Positions 12,814-18,567 of a DNA stretch of 19,003 nucleotides are shown piece after piece. The notes beneath the pieces are model-generated. The model saw only the letters and a program-made list of their open reading frames with translations. It was not told where the DNA came from and ran no database searches. The DNA is from Candidatus Doudnabacteria bacterium (GTDB lineage: Bacteria > Patescibacteriota > Doudnabacteria > UBA920): positions 1-19,003 of the forward strand of contig JAHFJK010000010.1 in the NCBI GenBank assembly GCA_023245915.1, in the 5' to 3' direction. Each line of letters opens with the position of its first letter. The stretch's first letter is position 1. The position numbers and the translations under genes are program-made.

Positions 12814-14838
12814 CTACAAACTTATCTTAAGCAACGACCCGTCATTTAGCACATAAATCACCTTCCCCTTTCCATCCACGGCAAAATCTTTGAGCTTAGT
12901 AAATTTGTCAGACTTTAAAGTTTTAACCAGCCCGCCTTTTTTATCCAGAATTAAAATTCGGTTATTGCCGGCGTCAAGAATGTAAATATAAGTGAAATCT
13001 TTTTGGGTGTAAATTTTGCCGCTGCCGGAAAGGCCCTGGGAAAGCCTTGGCAAAGTAAAATCCATTAAACGGCCGCTTTGAAATTTGTTGACTCCATTGG
13101 AAGTTAAGACGTAAATACCGCCGTCAACCGCAATATCAACGGCCTGACTGATAACCGCGTCTCGCGCTGCCACCACCGGCAAGCCTAAGCCTTTTTCTGC
13201 GGCCGCAAAGCTGACTATTGTGCCAGATTTTTTATCAACCATATAGACCCGGCTTTTATCCCCGTACCAGGCCATGCCGCCAAAGTCCTTTTTTTGCGGC
13301 AGATTTTTGGCAAAACCTTCGGAAACCGTCCCGGCCGCAAAATCCCAGATATATAATTTATTGCCGTCGTAAACCGCGGCGCTGTTGCCTTTGGCGTAAA
13401 CGCTGGACACAAATTGTAGCGGCAGTTTCAAAGCCCCATCTTCTATTTTGCCGTTTTGCCTGTTATAGCTGACAACCGCGCTGCCGGATTGAATGCTTAA
13501 GGACAAGGGTAGTTTGATAAGATTTTCGCCGTCGCCTAAGTTACCCAAATTTTCCACTCGCGAGTCAACGGTTTTTTCTATTTGGGAAATGGTTTGATTG
13601 AGCTCTTTGACCACTTTGTCGTAAAGCTTTTTGTTGCCGCTATCCACCGCGCTTGCTGCCGGCAGCCGGTTTTTTGCCTGTTGTAAAAGTTCGGCGGCGC
13701 GCGCGTCGTTTTTATACAATAGAGAACTTTGCGCGTCGGTCAGCAGGCTTTGGGTAGAATTTAGGCTGGAGGTGATTTGGGCCCGGGCGCTGGCCCGGTT
13801 TTTTACATAAATCGCCGCGCTGAGGCTGAAGACTAAAGCTATGGCCAAGACCAGCACTGAAATTAAAAAGAGCTTTTTTACCGGATTCATTTGTTTTAAA
13901 TTTGCCGGGTTAAGCACAGCTTTCGCCGTTGCCGCGATGTTTTTTGCGTTTTGCCACCAACCGCGGCCGCTATGAAGTAAGACCCTGGCTTTGCCGCCCA
14001 ATCCGGAAAAGCTTTGCCAGGAAATTTTAGGCAACCCAATTTTGGGGACGCGCCGGTTGCTGTTAATCCCGAACATAGTTTTTACGTAATTCAAACCCCT
14101 GGGGAAAAAACCTTCAGAAGAAGCGGGCGCTTCTTCCAAGTAATTTTCCAAATCCACTTCGGCGCCCTGGATGGCCGATGCCGGCGACTGCAGGTTTAAC
14201 AACACGCCAAAAGAGATTTGCGGCTCCGCGCTTTCTCTTAGCAACTGGACAACGGTTTTAGCGGCCACGGGAAAATCCACACTGCCGCAAATTTGCGCCA
14301 ACCTGTCCATAGACATGTAGTTAAATAACTGCACAGTGGAAAGAATCAGCAAATCGCCCAGGCGGATTTTACCCGTGGCGTAATTTCCAAAGGTTTTAAG
14401 CGGATGGCTTTTATTGGAAGAGCAGGAAATGTCCGTATACTCCCGGCTGCGCAATAAAAAGGCGGAAACTTTGCCGCAGGTGGCCAGGCTAAAAAAATGA
14501 TTTTTTTTCAGGCCTAAAATGCAATTAAGCTTGTCTATCCATTGGGTTTGACCCATGGAAGCCAACTTGCCCAACTCTTCGTTTATCGCGGCTATGGCGT
14601 TTTCAAAAGTTCCGTCACTGCTTTCGCGTCTAAAACTGCGCTTTAAAGTCGAGGCAATAGCCAGGCAAATTCTTTCGCAGTCTTCTTTGGCTGAGGGATT
14701 AAGCAAAGGCAGCTCGGCGATCACATACAGCTCTTCGTTCCCCGCCGGTGCCTTCTCCGCCATTACAAATATGTAGGTATTGGAGGCTTTGGTATTGCCT
14801 AAAGCTATTTTGGCTATTTGGGATTCGGGTTCGTCCAT
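12814..14838 (-). CDS. PP2C-like/TM/beta-propeller membrane protein
   Basis: 674 aa from the ATG at 14838; an in-frame TTG at 14853 would add five residues. The N-terminal 215 residues resemble a PP2C phosphatase fold (FENAIAAINEELGKL, KLNCILGLKKNHFFSLATCGKVSAFLLR, GKIRLGDLLILST). The Asp residues that bind metal in active PP2C enzymes are not evident, so it may be a non-catalytic sensor. A linker of about 100 residues, a transmembrane helix (about 322-344) and a coiled coil (about 350-430) follow. The C-terminal 240 residues have repeated YILDAGNNRILILDKKG-like blades, an NHL-type beta-propeller, presumably outside the cell. The architecture is common in CPR by recollection; its function is unknown. 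Confidence 0.8.
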   Translation of the reverse strand: MDEPESQIAKIALGNTKASNTYIFVMAEKAPAGNEELYVIAELPLLNPSAKEDCERICLAIASTLKRSFRRESSDGTFENAIAAINEELGKLASMGQTQWIDKLNCILGLKKNHFFSLATCGKVSAFLLRSREYTDISCSSNKSHPLKTFGNYATGKIRLGDLLILSTVQLFNYMSMDRLAQICGSVDFPVAAKTVVQLLRESAEPQISFGVLLNLQSPASAIQGAEVDLENYLEEAPASSEGFFPRGLNYVKTMFGINSNRRVPKIGLPKISWQSFSGLGGKARVLLHSGRGWWQNAKNIAATAKAVLNPANLKQMNPVKKLFLISVLVLAIALVFSLSAAIYVKNRASARAQITSSLNSTQSLLTDAQSSLLYKNDARAAELLQQAKNRLPAASAVDSGNKKLYDKVVKELNQTISQIEKTVDSRVENLGNLGDGENLIKLPLSLSIQSGSAVVSYNRQNGKIEDGALKLPLQFVSSVYAKGNSAAVYDGNKLYIWDFAAGTVSEGFAKNLPQKKDFGGMAWYGDKSRVYMVDKKSGTIVSFAAAEKGLGLPVVAARDAVISQAVDIAVDGGIYVLTSNGVNKFQSGRLMDFTLPRLSQGLSGSGKIYTQKDFTYIYILDAGNNRILILDKKGGLVKTLKSDKFTKLKDFAVDGKGKVIYVLNDGSLLKISL

Positions 14839-14896
14839 GAGTTTAAAATTCAAGTCAAGAATTCAAGATCCAAGAGTTTTTTATTTCCCGATTATT

Positions 14897-14973
14897 ATGG
14901 GACTGTTGCTGAATGTGCTTTTCAGACGAAATCCTGGAATTGCAGTCAAAATGACATTCGGCAACAGTCCCAT
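14897..14973. repeat. Long inverted repeat in the divergent intergenic region
   Basis: The 20-base arms at 14897-14916 (ATGGGACTGTTGCTGAATGT) and 14954-14973 match at 19 of 20 positions when reverse-complemented, around a 37-base centre. TATAAT on the minus strand straddles the outer edge (about 14977-14972) and may drive the PP2C-like gene, whose leader would then contain this hairpin. No T-run follows, so it is not a simple terminator. Confidence 0.75.
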
Positions 14974-15006
14974 TATACAACATTTTTCCATAAAATACCA
15001 AATGTA

Positions 15007-15015
15007 TGCTATACT
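15007..15015 (+). promoter_or_regulatory. Extended -10 promoter, leaderless start
   Basis: TGCTATACT: extended TG followed by TATACT (15010-15015), 6 bases before the ATG at 15022. It has the same geometry as the promoters at 5616 and 16364. Confidence 0.65.
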
Positions 15016-15021
15016 TTTTAC

Positions 15022-15591
15022 ATGCTGGAAGATATTATCGACTCTAAAATTGATTCCTCGATTTTAAGCTTTTTTTTAACGGCTCCAGAAAGAAGCTTTT
15101 CTGTCACCGAGCTTTCAAAAAGGCTCGGCATGCCTTATCTAAAAACCGCCCACAGTGTGAATAAACTTGCGAGTTTTGGCGCTTTGCGGCTGTTTTCCAA
15201 GAAGGCCAAAAAGTATTATCTCATAAATTCCAAATACAAACTGCTGCCCGAAATGAAAAGTTTTTGGCTAAAGTCAGGTCCAAAATATCAAGATGAACTT
15301 TTTACCGCGATTAAGCATTTGGGCGACATTAAGGCAGCCTTTTTAAGCGGCATTTTTTGCGGACACACAAGCTTGCCGGTTGATATTTTGCTGGTAGGCA
15401 GGGTGAATTTAAATAAACTTTCCGACTTTTTAAAAGCCGCGCAAAAAATGATGGGCCAGGAAATAAATTACAGCGTTATGTCAGTTAAAGAATTCGAACA
15501 ACGCCGGGACACTTTTGACCGTTTTATTAAGGATATTTTTGACTACCGGCATTTAACCGTGGTGGATGAGTTGGTAAGGAAGAGAAAGTAG
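15022..15591 (+). CDS. Winged-helix regulator fused to a degenerate nucleotidyltransferase-like domain
   Basis: 189 aa from ATG 15022, chosen because the -10 box lies 6 bases upstream and the longer frame would overlap the inverted repeat. Residues 1-85 form a winged helix (ILSFFLTAPERSFSVTELSKRLGMPYLKTAHSVNKLASFGALRLF). Residues about 95-175 follow the MNT/polymerase-beta nucleotidyltransferase pattern (HLGDIKAAFLSGIFCGHTSLPVDILLVG, then EINYSVMSVKEFEQRRDTF). The usual Gly-Ser and paired Asp residues are not intact (GIFCG, and VDILL instead of DxD), so catalysis is unlikely. It probably binds DNA and may regulate neighbouring genes. It is transcribed divergently from the PP2C-like gene. Confidence 0.8.
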   Translation: MLEDIIDSKIDSSILSFFLTAPERSFSVTELSKRLGMPYLKTAHSVNKLASFGALRLFSKKAKKYYLINSKYKLLPEMKSFWLKSGPKYQDELFTAIKHLGDIKAAFLSGIFCGHTSLPVDILLVGRVNLNKLSDFLKAAQKMMGQEINYSVMSVKEFEQRRDTFDRFIKDIFDYRHLTVVDELVRKRK

Positions 15592-15611
15592 TGTTTGAAG
15601 CAAATTTGTTT

Positions 15612-15653
15612 CCCTCTCCCTGCCTACCGCAGGCAGGCAATTCATGGAGAGGG
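15612..15653. repeat. Nested palindromes downstream of the winged-helix gene
   Basis: CCCTCTCC (15612-15619) pairs with GGAGAGGG (15646-15653). Inside lies a second hairpin, CCTGCCT (15619-15625)/AGGCAGG (15631-15637), as if one repeat had entered another. The outer stem resembles the C/G-rich elements inside dus. Confidence 0.75.
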
Positions 15654-15676
15654 ATTAAGGGAGAGGTTAAACTTAG

Positions 15677-15701
15677 ACAAGCCAAAAGGGCTTGTTTTTT
15701 T
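15677..15701 (+). terminator. Intrinsic terminator of the winged-helix gene
   Basis: ACAAGCC (15677-15683), loop AAAAG, GGCTTGT (15689-15695), followed by TTTTTT. Confidence 0.88.
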
Positions 15702-15746
15702 ATGCTTTTTGGCATAGTGAGTTTAGTTTTGATTGAAAATTTCAAA

Positions 15747-15769
15747 AAGGAGGGCCAAAAAATGGCCCT
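15747..15769 (+). promoter_or_regulatory. Strong Shine-Dalgarno within a hairpin that covers the start codon
   Basis: AAGGAGG (15747-15753) lies 8 bases before the ATG at 15762. AGGGCCA (15751-15757) and TGGCCCT (15763-15769) are perfectly complementary with loop AAAAA, so the start codon and part of the ribosome site would be buried in a 7-bp GC-rich stem. Confidence 0.6.
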
Positions 15770-15992
15770 GAGAAAACTTCGAATGATCTGTGCAGGCGGC
15801 AACAAAACCCTAGCAGAATGGGAGACTGAAACGGTCAGCCAGCAACGGCTTGCCGAAATCGAGAGGGAATTCAAGGAGAAGCTGGCTCAAGGCTGGTTCG
15901 CGGCCGACATCTCCGACAAGCGCGATGTATTGATTTGCGAATTCGATCCGAACGCGGAAATCCTGTTGATTCCAAGAGTTGTGGGGGGCTAA
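15762..15992 (+). CDS. 76-aa protein with Gly-Gly C-terminus, MoaD/ThiS/ubiquitin-like candidate
   Basis: 76 aa from ATG 15762, chosen for the AAGGAGG site; the upstream open frame runs through repeats and a terminator. It reads KLRMICAGGNKTLAEWETET at the start, a helix (QQRLAEIEREFKEKLAQGWFA), then EFDPNAEILLIPRVVGG directly before the stop. A beta-rich ending of the form ILLIPRVVGG resembles the tails of sulfur-carrier and ubiquitin-like beta-grasp proteins, which are adenylated by E1/ThiF/MoeB enzymes. No such enzyme is in the window. Codon use favours AAG, GAG and C-ending codons, unlike the neighbours, so it is probably foreign. The carrier role is a hypothesis. Confidence 0.75.
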   Translation: MALRKLRMICAGGNKTLAEWETETVSQQRLAEIEREFKEKLAQGWFAADISDKRDVLICEFDPNAEILLIPRVVGG

Positions 15993-15993
15993 A

Positions 15994-16197
15994 ATGCCCA
16001 CCGCATTGTCCGAATATGAACGTGCCAAGGACAAGGCACGCCAACTCCTACATTCCATCCTGCCCGAAACGTCGTGGTCGGAGTTCGAGGCTAAAGGCTT
16101 CATCCAGATTGCGGGCAGGCGGGGCAATTACGTGATCTCCCCCTACTCTCAAACGGAAATTTGGGATGTTTCCGGGGGGCGCTCTGCTGATTTTTAG
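15994..16197 (+). CDS. Small protein coupled to the Gly-Gly gene, possibly truncated
   Basis: 67 aa, ATG one base after the preceding stop, so translation is probably coupled. It has a helix (LSEYERAKDKARQLLHSILP), then SWSEFEAKGFIQIAGRRGNYVISPYS, which looks like a small beta-sheet domain, and a short tail SGGRSADF. I believe related proteins continue beyond this point, so the tail may be a truncation; this is from memory and unverified. Base composition matches the upstream partner and not the host genes, suggesting the pair moved together. The function is unknown. Confidence 0.68.
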   Translation: MPTALSEYERAKDKARQLLHSILPETSWSEFEAKGFIQIAGRRGNYVISPYSQTEIWDVSGGRSADF

Positions 16198-16268
16198 CGG
16201 GCGCCTTTCATCTATCCTAACCCAGTTCAATGTAATCGCTCACTGTCAATCTTTTACTTGCTTAAATA

Positions 16269-16311
16269 AGATTGCTTCGCGATAATGCTTATTTTTGCGC
16301 TCGCAATGACA
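16269..16311. repeat. Single-hairpin TGTCAT-type repeat
   Basis: AGATTGCTTCGCG ... GCGCTCGCAATGACA. ATTGC (16271-16275) pairs with GCAAT (16303-16307) and CGCG-type inner bases also match. Read on the minus strand it starts TGTCATTGCGAG and ends GAAGCAATCT, the same plan as the other family members. The 16198-16363 gap otherwise holds nothing I recognise. Confidence 0.65.
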
Positions 16312-16363
16312 AAGGCAGTGGGCATTTATAGTTCAAAAATTTTACATAATCAAAAATATTCTA

Positions 16364-16369
16364 TATACT
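16364..16369 (+). promoter_or_regulatory. -10 box, leaderless start of the two-TM protein
   Basis: TATACT ends 7 bases before the ATG at 16377. It lies within CTATA-TAC-TATAG (16361-16373), a perfect short palindrome. Confidence 0.6.
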
Positions 16370-16376
16370 ATAGCCA

Positions 16377-16619
16377 ATGTTCCTTTCCGACATCCAAAAA
16401 CTATATCTCGAGTTTTTAAAAAACTTTCCTCCGTCGGTTCAGCCTGTTATTTCTATTGGCTTGGCGGTCTTAATAATTTATTCCATTATTAAAGTTATCC
16501 AAAAAGATTGGATTTTTTTGATTGCTTTAGTTATTCTTTTGCCGGGCAGCAAAACCATTTTGGAAAGCGTCTGGCAGGGGGTCGTGGTATTTATTAAGTT
16601 TTTGTTGAATACTAAGTAG
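16377..16619 (+). CDS. Small membrane protein with two transmembrane helices
   Basis: 80 aa. A short amphipathic start (MFLSDIQKLYLEFLKNFP) precedes two hydrophobic helices, about 23-40 (PVISIGLAVLIIYSIIKV) and about 45-57 (IFLIALVILLPG), then a third weakly hydrophobic stretch (VWQGVVVFIKFLL). No family is recognised. The promoter position indicates leaderless translation. An intrinsic terminator follows 37 bases after the stop, so it is a single-gene unit. Confidence 0.7.
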   Translation: MFLSDIQKLYLEFLKNFPPSVQPVISIGLAVLIIYSIIKVIQKDWIFLIALVILLPGSKTILESVWQGVVVFIKFLLNTK

Positions 16620-16656
16620 AGTTATAACCCTAACAATAGCTATTACTATAAGATTG

Positions 16657-16681
16657 TGCGCCCATTTGAGGCGTATTTTTT
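16657..16681 (+). terminator. Intrinsic terminator of the two-TM gene
   Basis: TGCGCC (16657-16662), loop CATTTGA, GGCGTA (16670-16675, one G-T pair), then TTTTTT. Confidence 0.8.
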
Positions 16682-16698
16682 ATGGCTATCGTTAAATA

Positions 16699-16707
16699 TG
16701 TGGATAA
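16699..16707. promoter_or_regulatory. DnaA-box-like site
   Basis: TGTGGATAA, the complement of TTATCCACA. A single copy; a similar AGTGGATAA lies beside the restriction promoter at 3410-3418. It may be chance. Confidence 0.3.
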
Positions 16708-16746
16708 CTTTGTGGTGAACGTTGAAACACCTTATTTTGTTGGCGA

Positions 16747-16775
16747 TTGACAGAGAGTGAACGAAAGTATACTAT
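16747..16775 (+). promoter_or_regulatory. Promoter/operator shared with the restriction operon
   Basis: TTGACA (16747-16752), 17-base spacer, TACTAT (16770-16775). GTGAACGA and AGTATACTAT are at the same positions as in 3409-3381, and 24 of the first 29 bases are identical. A further GTGAACG lies 42 bp upstream (16715-16721). It drives the GxxExxY remnant and possibly lexA. Confidence 0.8.
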
Positions 16776-16797
16776 ACAAATACCAATAAACGAATGA

Positions 16798-17247
16798 ATG
16801 CAAATGATGCAAATAAATTCAAATACCGTAGGCAAAATAAATACCGGAAAAGTTATATTCCCAAATTTATCCTATTTTGTAGTTGGAATCTTAATGGATG
16901 CCCATAACTAACTTGGGCCTTATGCTAAAGAAAAACAATATGCGGATAAAATTCAAGAAAAACTGATACAAACACAAGTTGCATATAACAGAGAATTAAG
17001 AATAGCTGACCCATTAAACATTATAGATTTTCTCATTAAGGATAGCGAAGGGGAAATCCTTTTGGAACTAAAAGCTAAGCGCATATTGACTAGAGAAGAT
17101 TATTTCCAAATTCAGCGGTATTTACAGGAAACTGGTATTAGACTTGGATTGCTCGTAAATTTTAGAAATAAATATATTAAACCAGTAAGAATATTAAAAT
17201 TAGATAAATACTCACAAAGTTTTCATTTGTATAATTCGCATCATTAG
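16798..17247 (+). pseudogene. GxxExxY-family protein gene broken by one in-frame TAA
   Basis: One frame from ATG 16798 to TAG 17247 reads as a complete GxxExxY protein except for TAA at 16909-16911. Before it: VIFPNLSYFVVGILMDAHN. After it: LGPYAKEKQYADKIQEKLIQ, then IIDFLIKDSEGEILLELKAK, the PD-(D/E)XK-like core, and RYLQETGIRLGLLVNFRNKY. Relatives have Glu after HN (HNELGP), so one G-to-T change of GAA would create the TAA. Residues 1-37 or the downstream part from an internal start (for example 17062) might still be made, but a full protein is not expected. The promoter lies 22 bases upstream of the ATG. The lexA ATG is 31 bases after the end. Confidence 0.85.
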
Positions 17248-17278
17248 AATTAATTTGTTAATTAGTATCTAAATTCAT

Positions 17279-17896
17279 ATGTCAAAAGAAATTACATCCA
17301 GACAAAAACAGCTGCTATCTTTTATTATTCAGCAGATAAGGGAACATCGTTTGCCGCCTAGTATTTCCGAAATGGCCACATATTTGAAGGTAAGCTCCAA
17401 GAATGCGGTGGCTAAGTTGCTGAATGCCCTGGAAGAGGGAAAGTACATCCGTACCAGCGGCAAGGCCCGCGGTGTAGAAGTTTTAAAGACTTTAGGCGAA
17501 AGTTTGCAAAAAGGCTTAATTGCGGTGCCGCTTTTGGGCAGCATTCAGGCCGGCAGTCCGCATTTGGCTGAAGAGCATATAGAAGAATGGATAAATTTGC
17601 CACAAAGTCTTTTAAAAGGCAGGCGTGATGTGTTTTTGTTGAAGGTTAGAGGTGACAGTATGGTTAATGCAGGAATTTATGAAGGTGATTTAGTTATTGT
17701 CCGGCCGACAAAGGATGTCAGAAATAACGATATAGTAGTTGCCCTGCTTCACGATGAAGCCACGGTTAAGCGGTTTATCCAAATAAAAAATCGGGCCTAC
17801 TTAAAAGCCGAAAATCCAGACTATAAAAATATTTACCCTAAAGAGGACTGGATGGTGCAGGGGAAAGTGGTTGGAGTGATTAGGAATTTAGAATAA
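17279..17896 (+). CDS. lexA: LexA repressor
   Basis: 205 aa, full length. The N-terminal winged helix (about 1-65) has LSFIIQQIREHRLPPSISEMATYLKVSSKNAVAKLLNALE. The self-cleavage site is Ala91-Gly92 (GSIQAGS), the catalytic Ser127 lies in VRGDSMVNAGI, and Lys164 in EATVKRF. It represses DNA-repair genes until RecA filaments trigger its self-cleavage. TATCTA (17266-17271) lies 7 bases before the ATG inside a TTAG-TAT-CTAA palindrome, so it may have its own leaderless, autoregulated promoter. The promoter at 16747 could also reach it through the GxxExxY remnant. Confidence 0.96.
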   Translation: MSKEITSRQKQLLSFIIQQIREHRLPPSISEMATYLKVSSKNAVAKLLNALEEGKYIRTSGKARGVEVLKTLGESLQKGLIAVPLLGSIQAGSPHLAEEHIEEWINLPQSLLKGRRDVFLLKVRGDSMVNAGIYEGDLVIVRPTKDVRNNDIVVALLHDEATVKRFIQIKNRAYLKAENPDYKNIYPKEDWMVQGKVVGVIRNLE

Positions 17897-17959
17897 TAAG
17901 TCTTATCAAGCCGCATCAGTCCTATTTAGCCCTATTTTATCTATTAATAGTTTGCGATT

Positions 17960-18151
17960 ATGTCTGAACTGGAAAAAATCAAACAAAATATTATTTTTCA
18001 ACTGCGCGGACTTTGCGCCCATTGCGCTACGGCTAATCCCAATCCGCATCGTTGTCTTTCCGGTGAACTCTCTGCCCGCGTGGAATCCCTGCGCGGCGTG
18101 TCACTCATGGTGAATAATGAATTTAAAGGAGTTTTATTTCCAAGGGTTTAA
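17960..18151 (+). CDS. Small cysteine-containing protein
   Basis: 63 aa. After a helix (SELEKIKQNIIFQLRG) comes LCAHCATANPNPHRCLSGE. CxxC followed by HxC could bind one zinc ion. The rest (LSARVESLRGVSLMVNNEFKGVLFPRV) is unrecognised. There is no Shine-Dalgarno. It lies 63 bp after lexA in the same direction and may share its transcript. Its end overlaps the convergent membrane-protein gene by 4 bases. Confidence 0.6.
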   Translation: MSELEKIKQNIIFQLRGLCAHCATANPNPHRCLSGELSARVESLRGVSLMVNNEFKGVLFPRV

Positions 18152-18567
18152 GGAGACTTATGTGGTTTCATCAATAGAGCCACAAATAACAATAAAAGGT
18201 AAGCGTAAATAATTATAAACAAAAATTCTTCTAAAAACATATGCGGGTCGTAACCATACACCCGCAAGTCAAATATGGATTCTGTCAAATTGAGTAGAGC
18301 CCAACCGCCGCCAATTATAATCGCAATAATAAGCTTCTTTTTTAATAGATAAATTGTTAAAAGCAAGACAGCAATATCAGTAAGATAAAACAACGTCAAA
18401 TTGTTTAATCTGAAACCAAAAAAATAATCATCTAAGATTATTTTTTTAAAAAACTTTTGAAATCCAGTCAGTTTTGTTGTTAGTAGCGCAAAGGAGACTA
18501 GGATCAATCCACAATTGACAGCAATGATTTTATCCTTTGTGTTCCTGGTTAGCAGTTCGTGAAGCAT
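18148..18567 (-). CDS. Four-helix membrane protein
   Basis: 139 aa with hydrophobic stretches at about 13-33, 58-75, 78-95 and 112-132 (for example LTDIAVLLLTIYLLKKKLIIAIIIGG). No family is recognised. Its start overlaps the end of the upstream membrane-protein gene by 38 bases in another frame, indicating co-translation. It could be a subunit or partner of that protein. Confidence 0.68.
   Translation of the reverse strand: MLHELLTRNTKDKIIAVNCGLILVSFALLTTKLTGFQKFFKKIILDDYFFGFRLNNLTLFYLTDIAVLLLTIYLLKKKLIIAIIIGGGWALLNLTESIFDLRVYGYDPHMFLEEFLFIIIYAYLLLLFVALLMKPHKSP

Noticed and set aside
15591..15761. Longer start for the Gly-Gly protein
   Set aside because: The extension translates a palindromic repeat and an intrinsic terminator; the AAGGAGG site points to ATG 15762.
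16909..16911. Recoded TAA sense codon in the GxxExxY frame
   Set aside because: Other genes here end normally in TAA, including rplL, and there is no sign of reassignment; a nonsense mutation is simpler.
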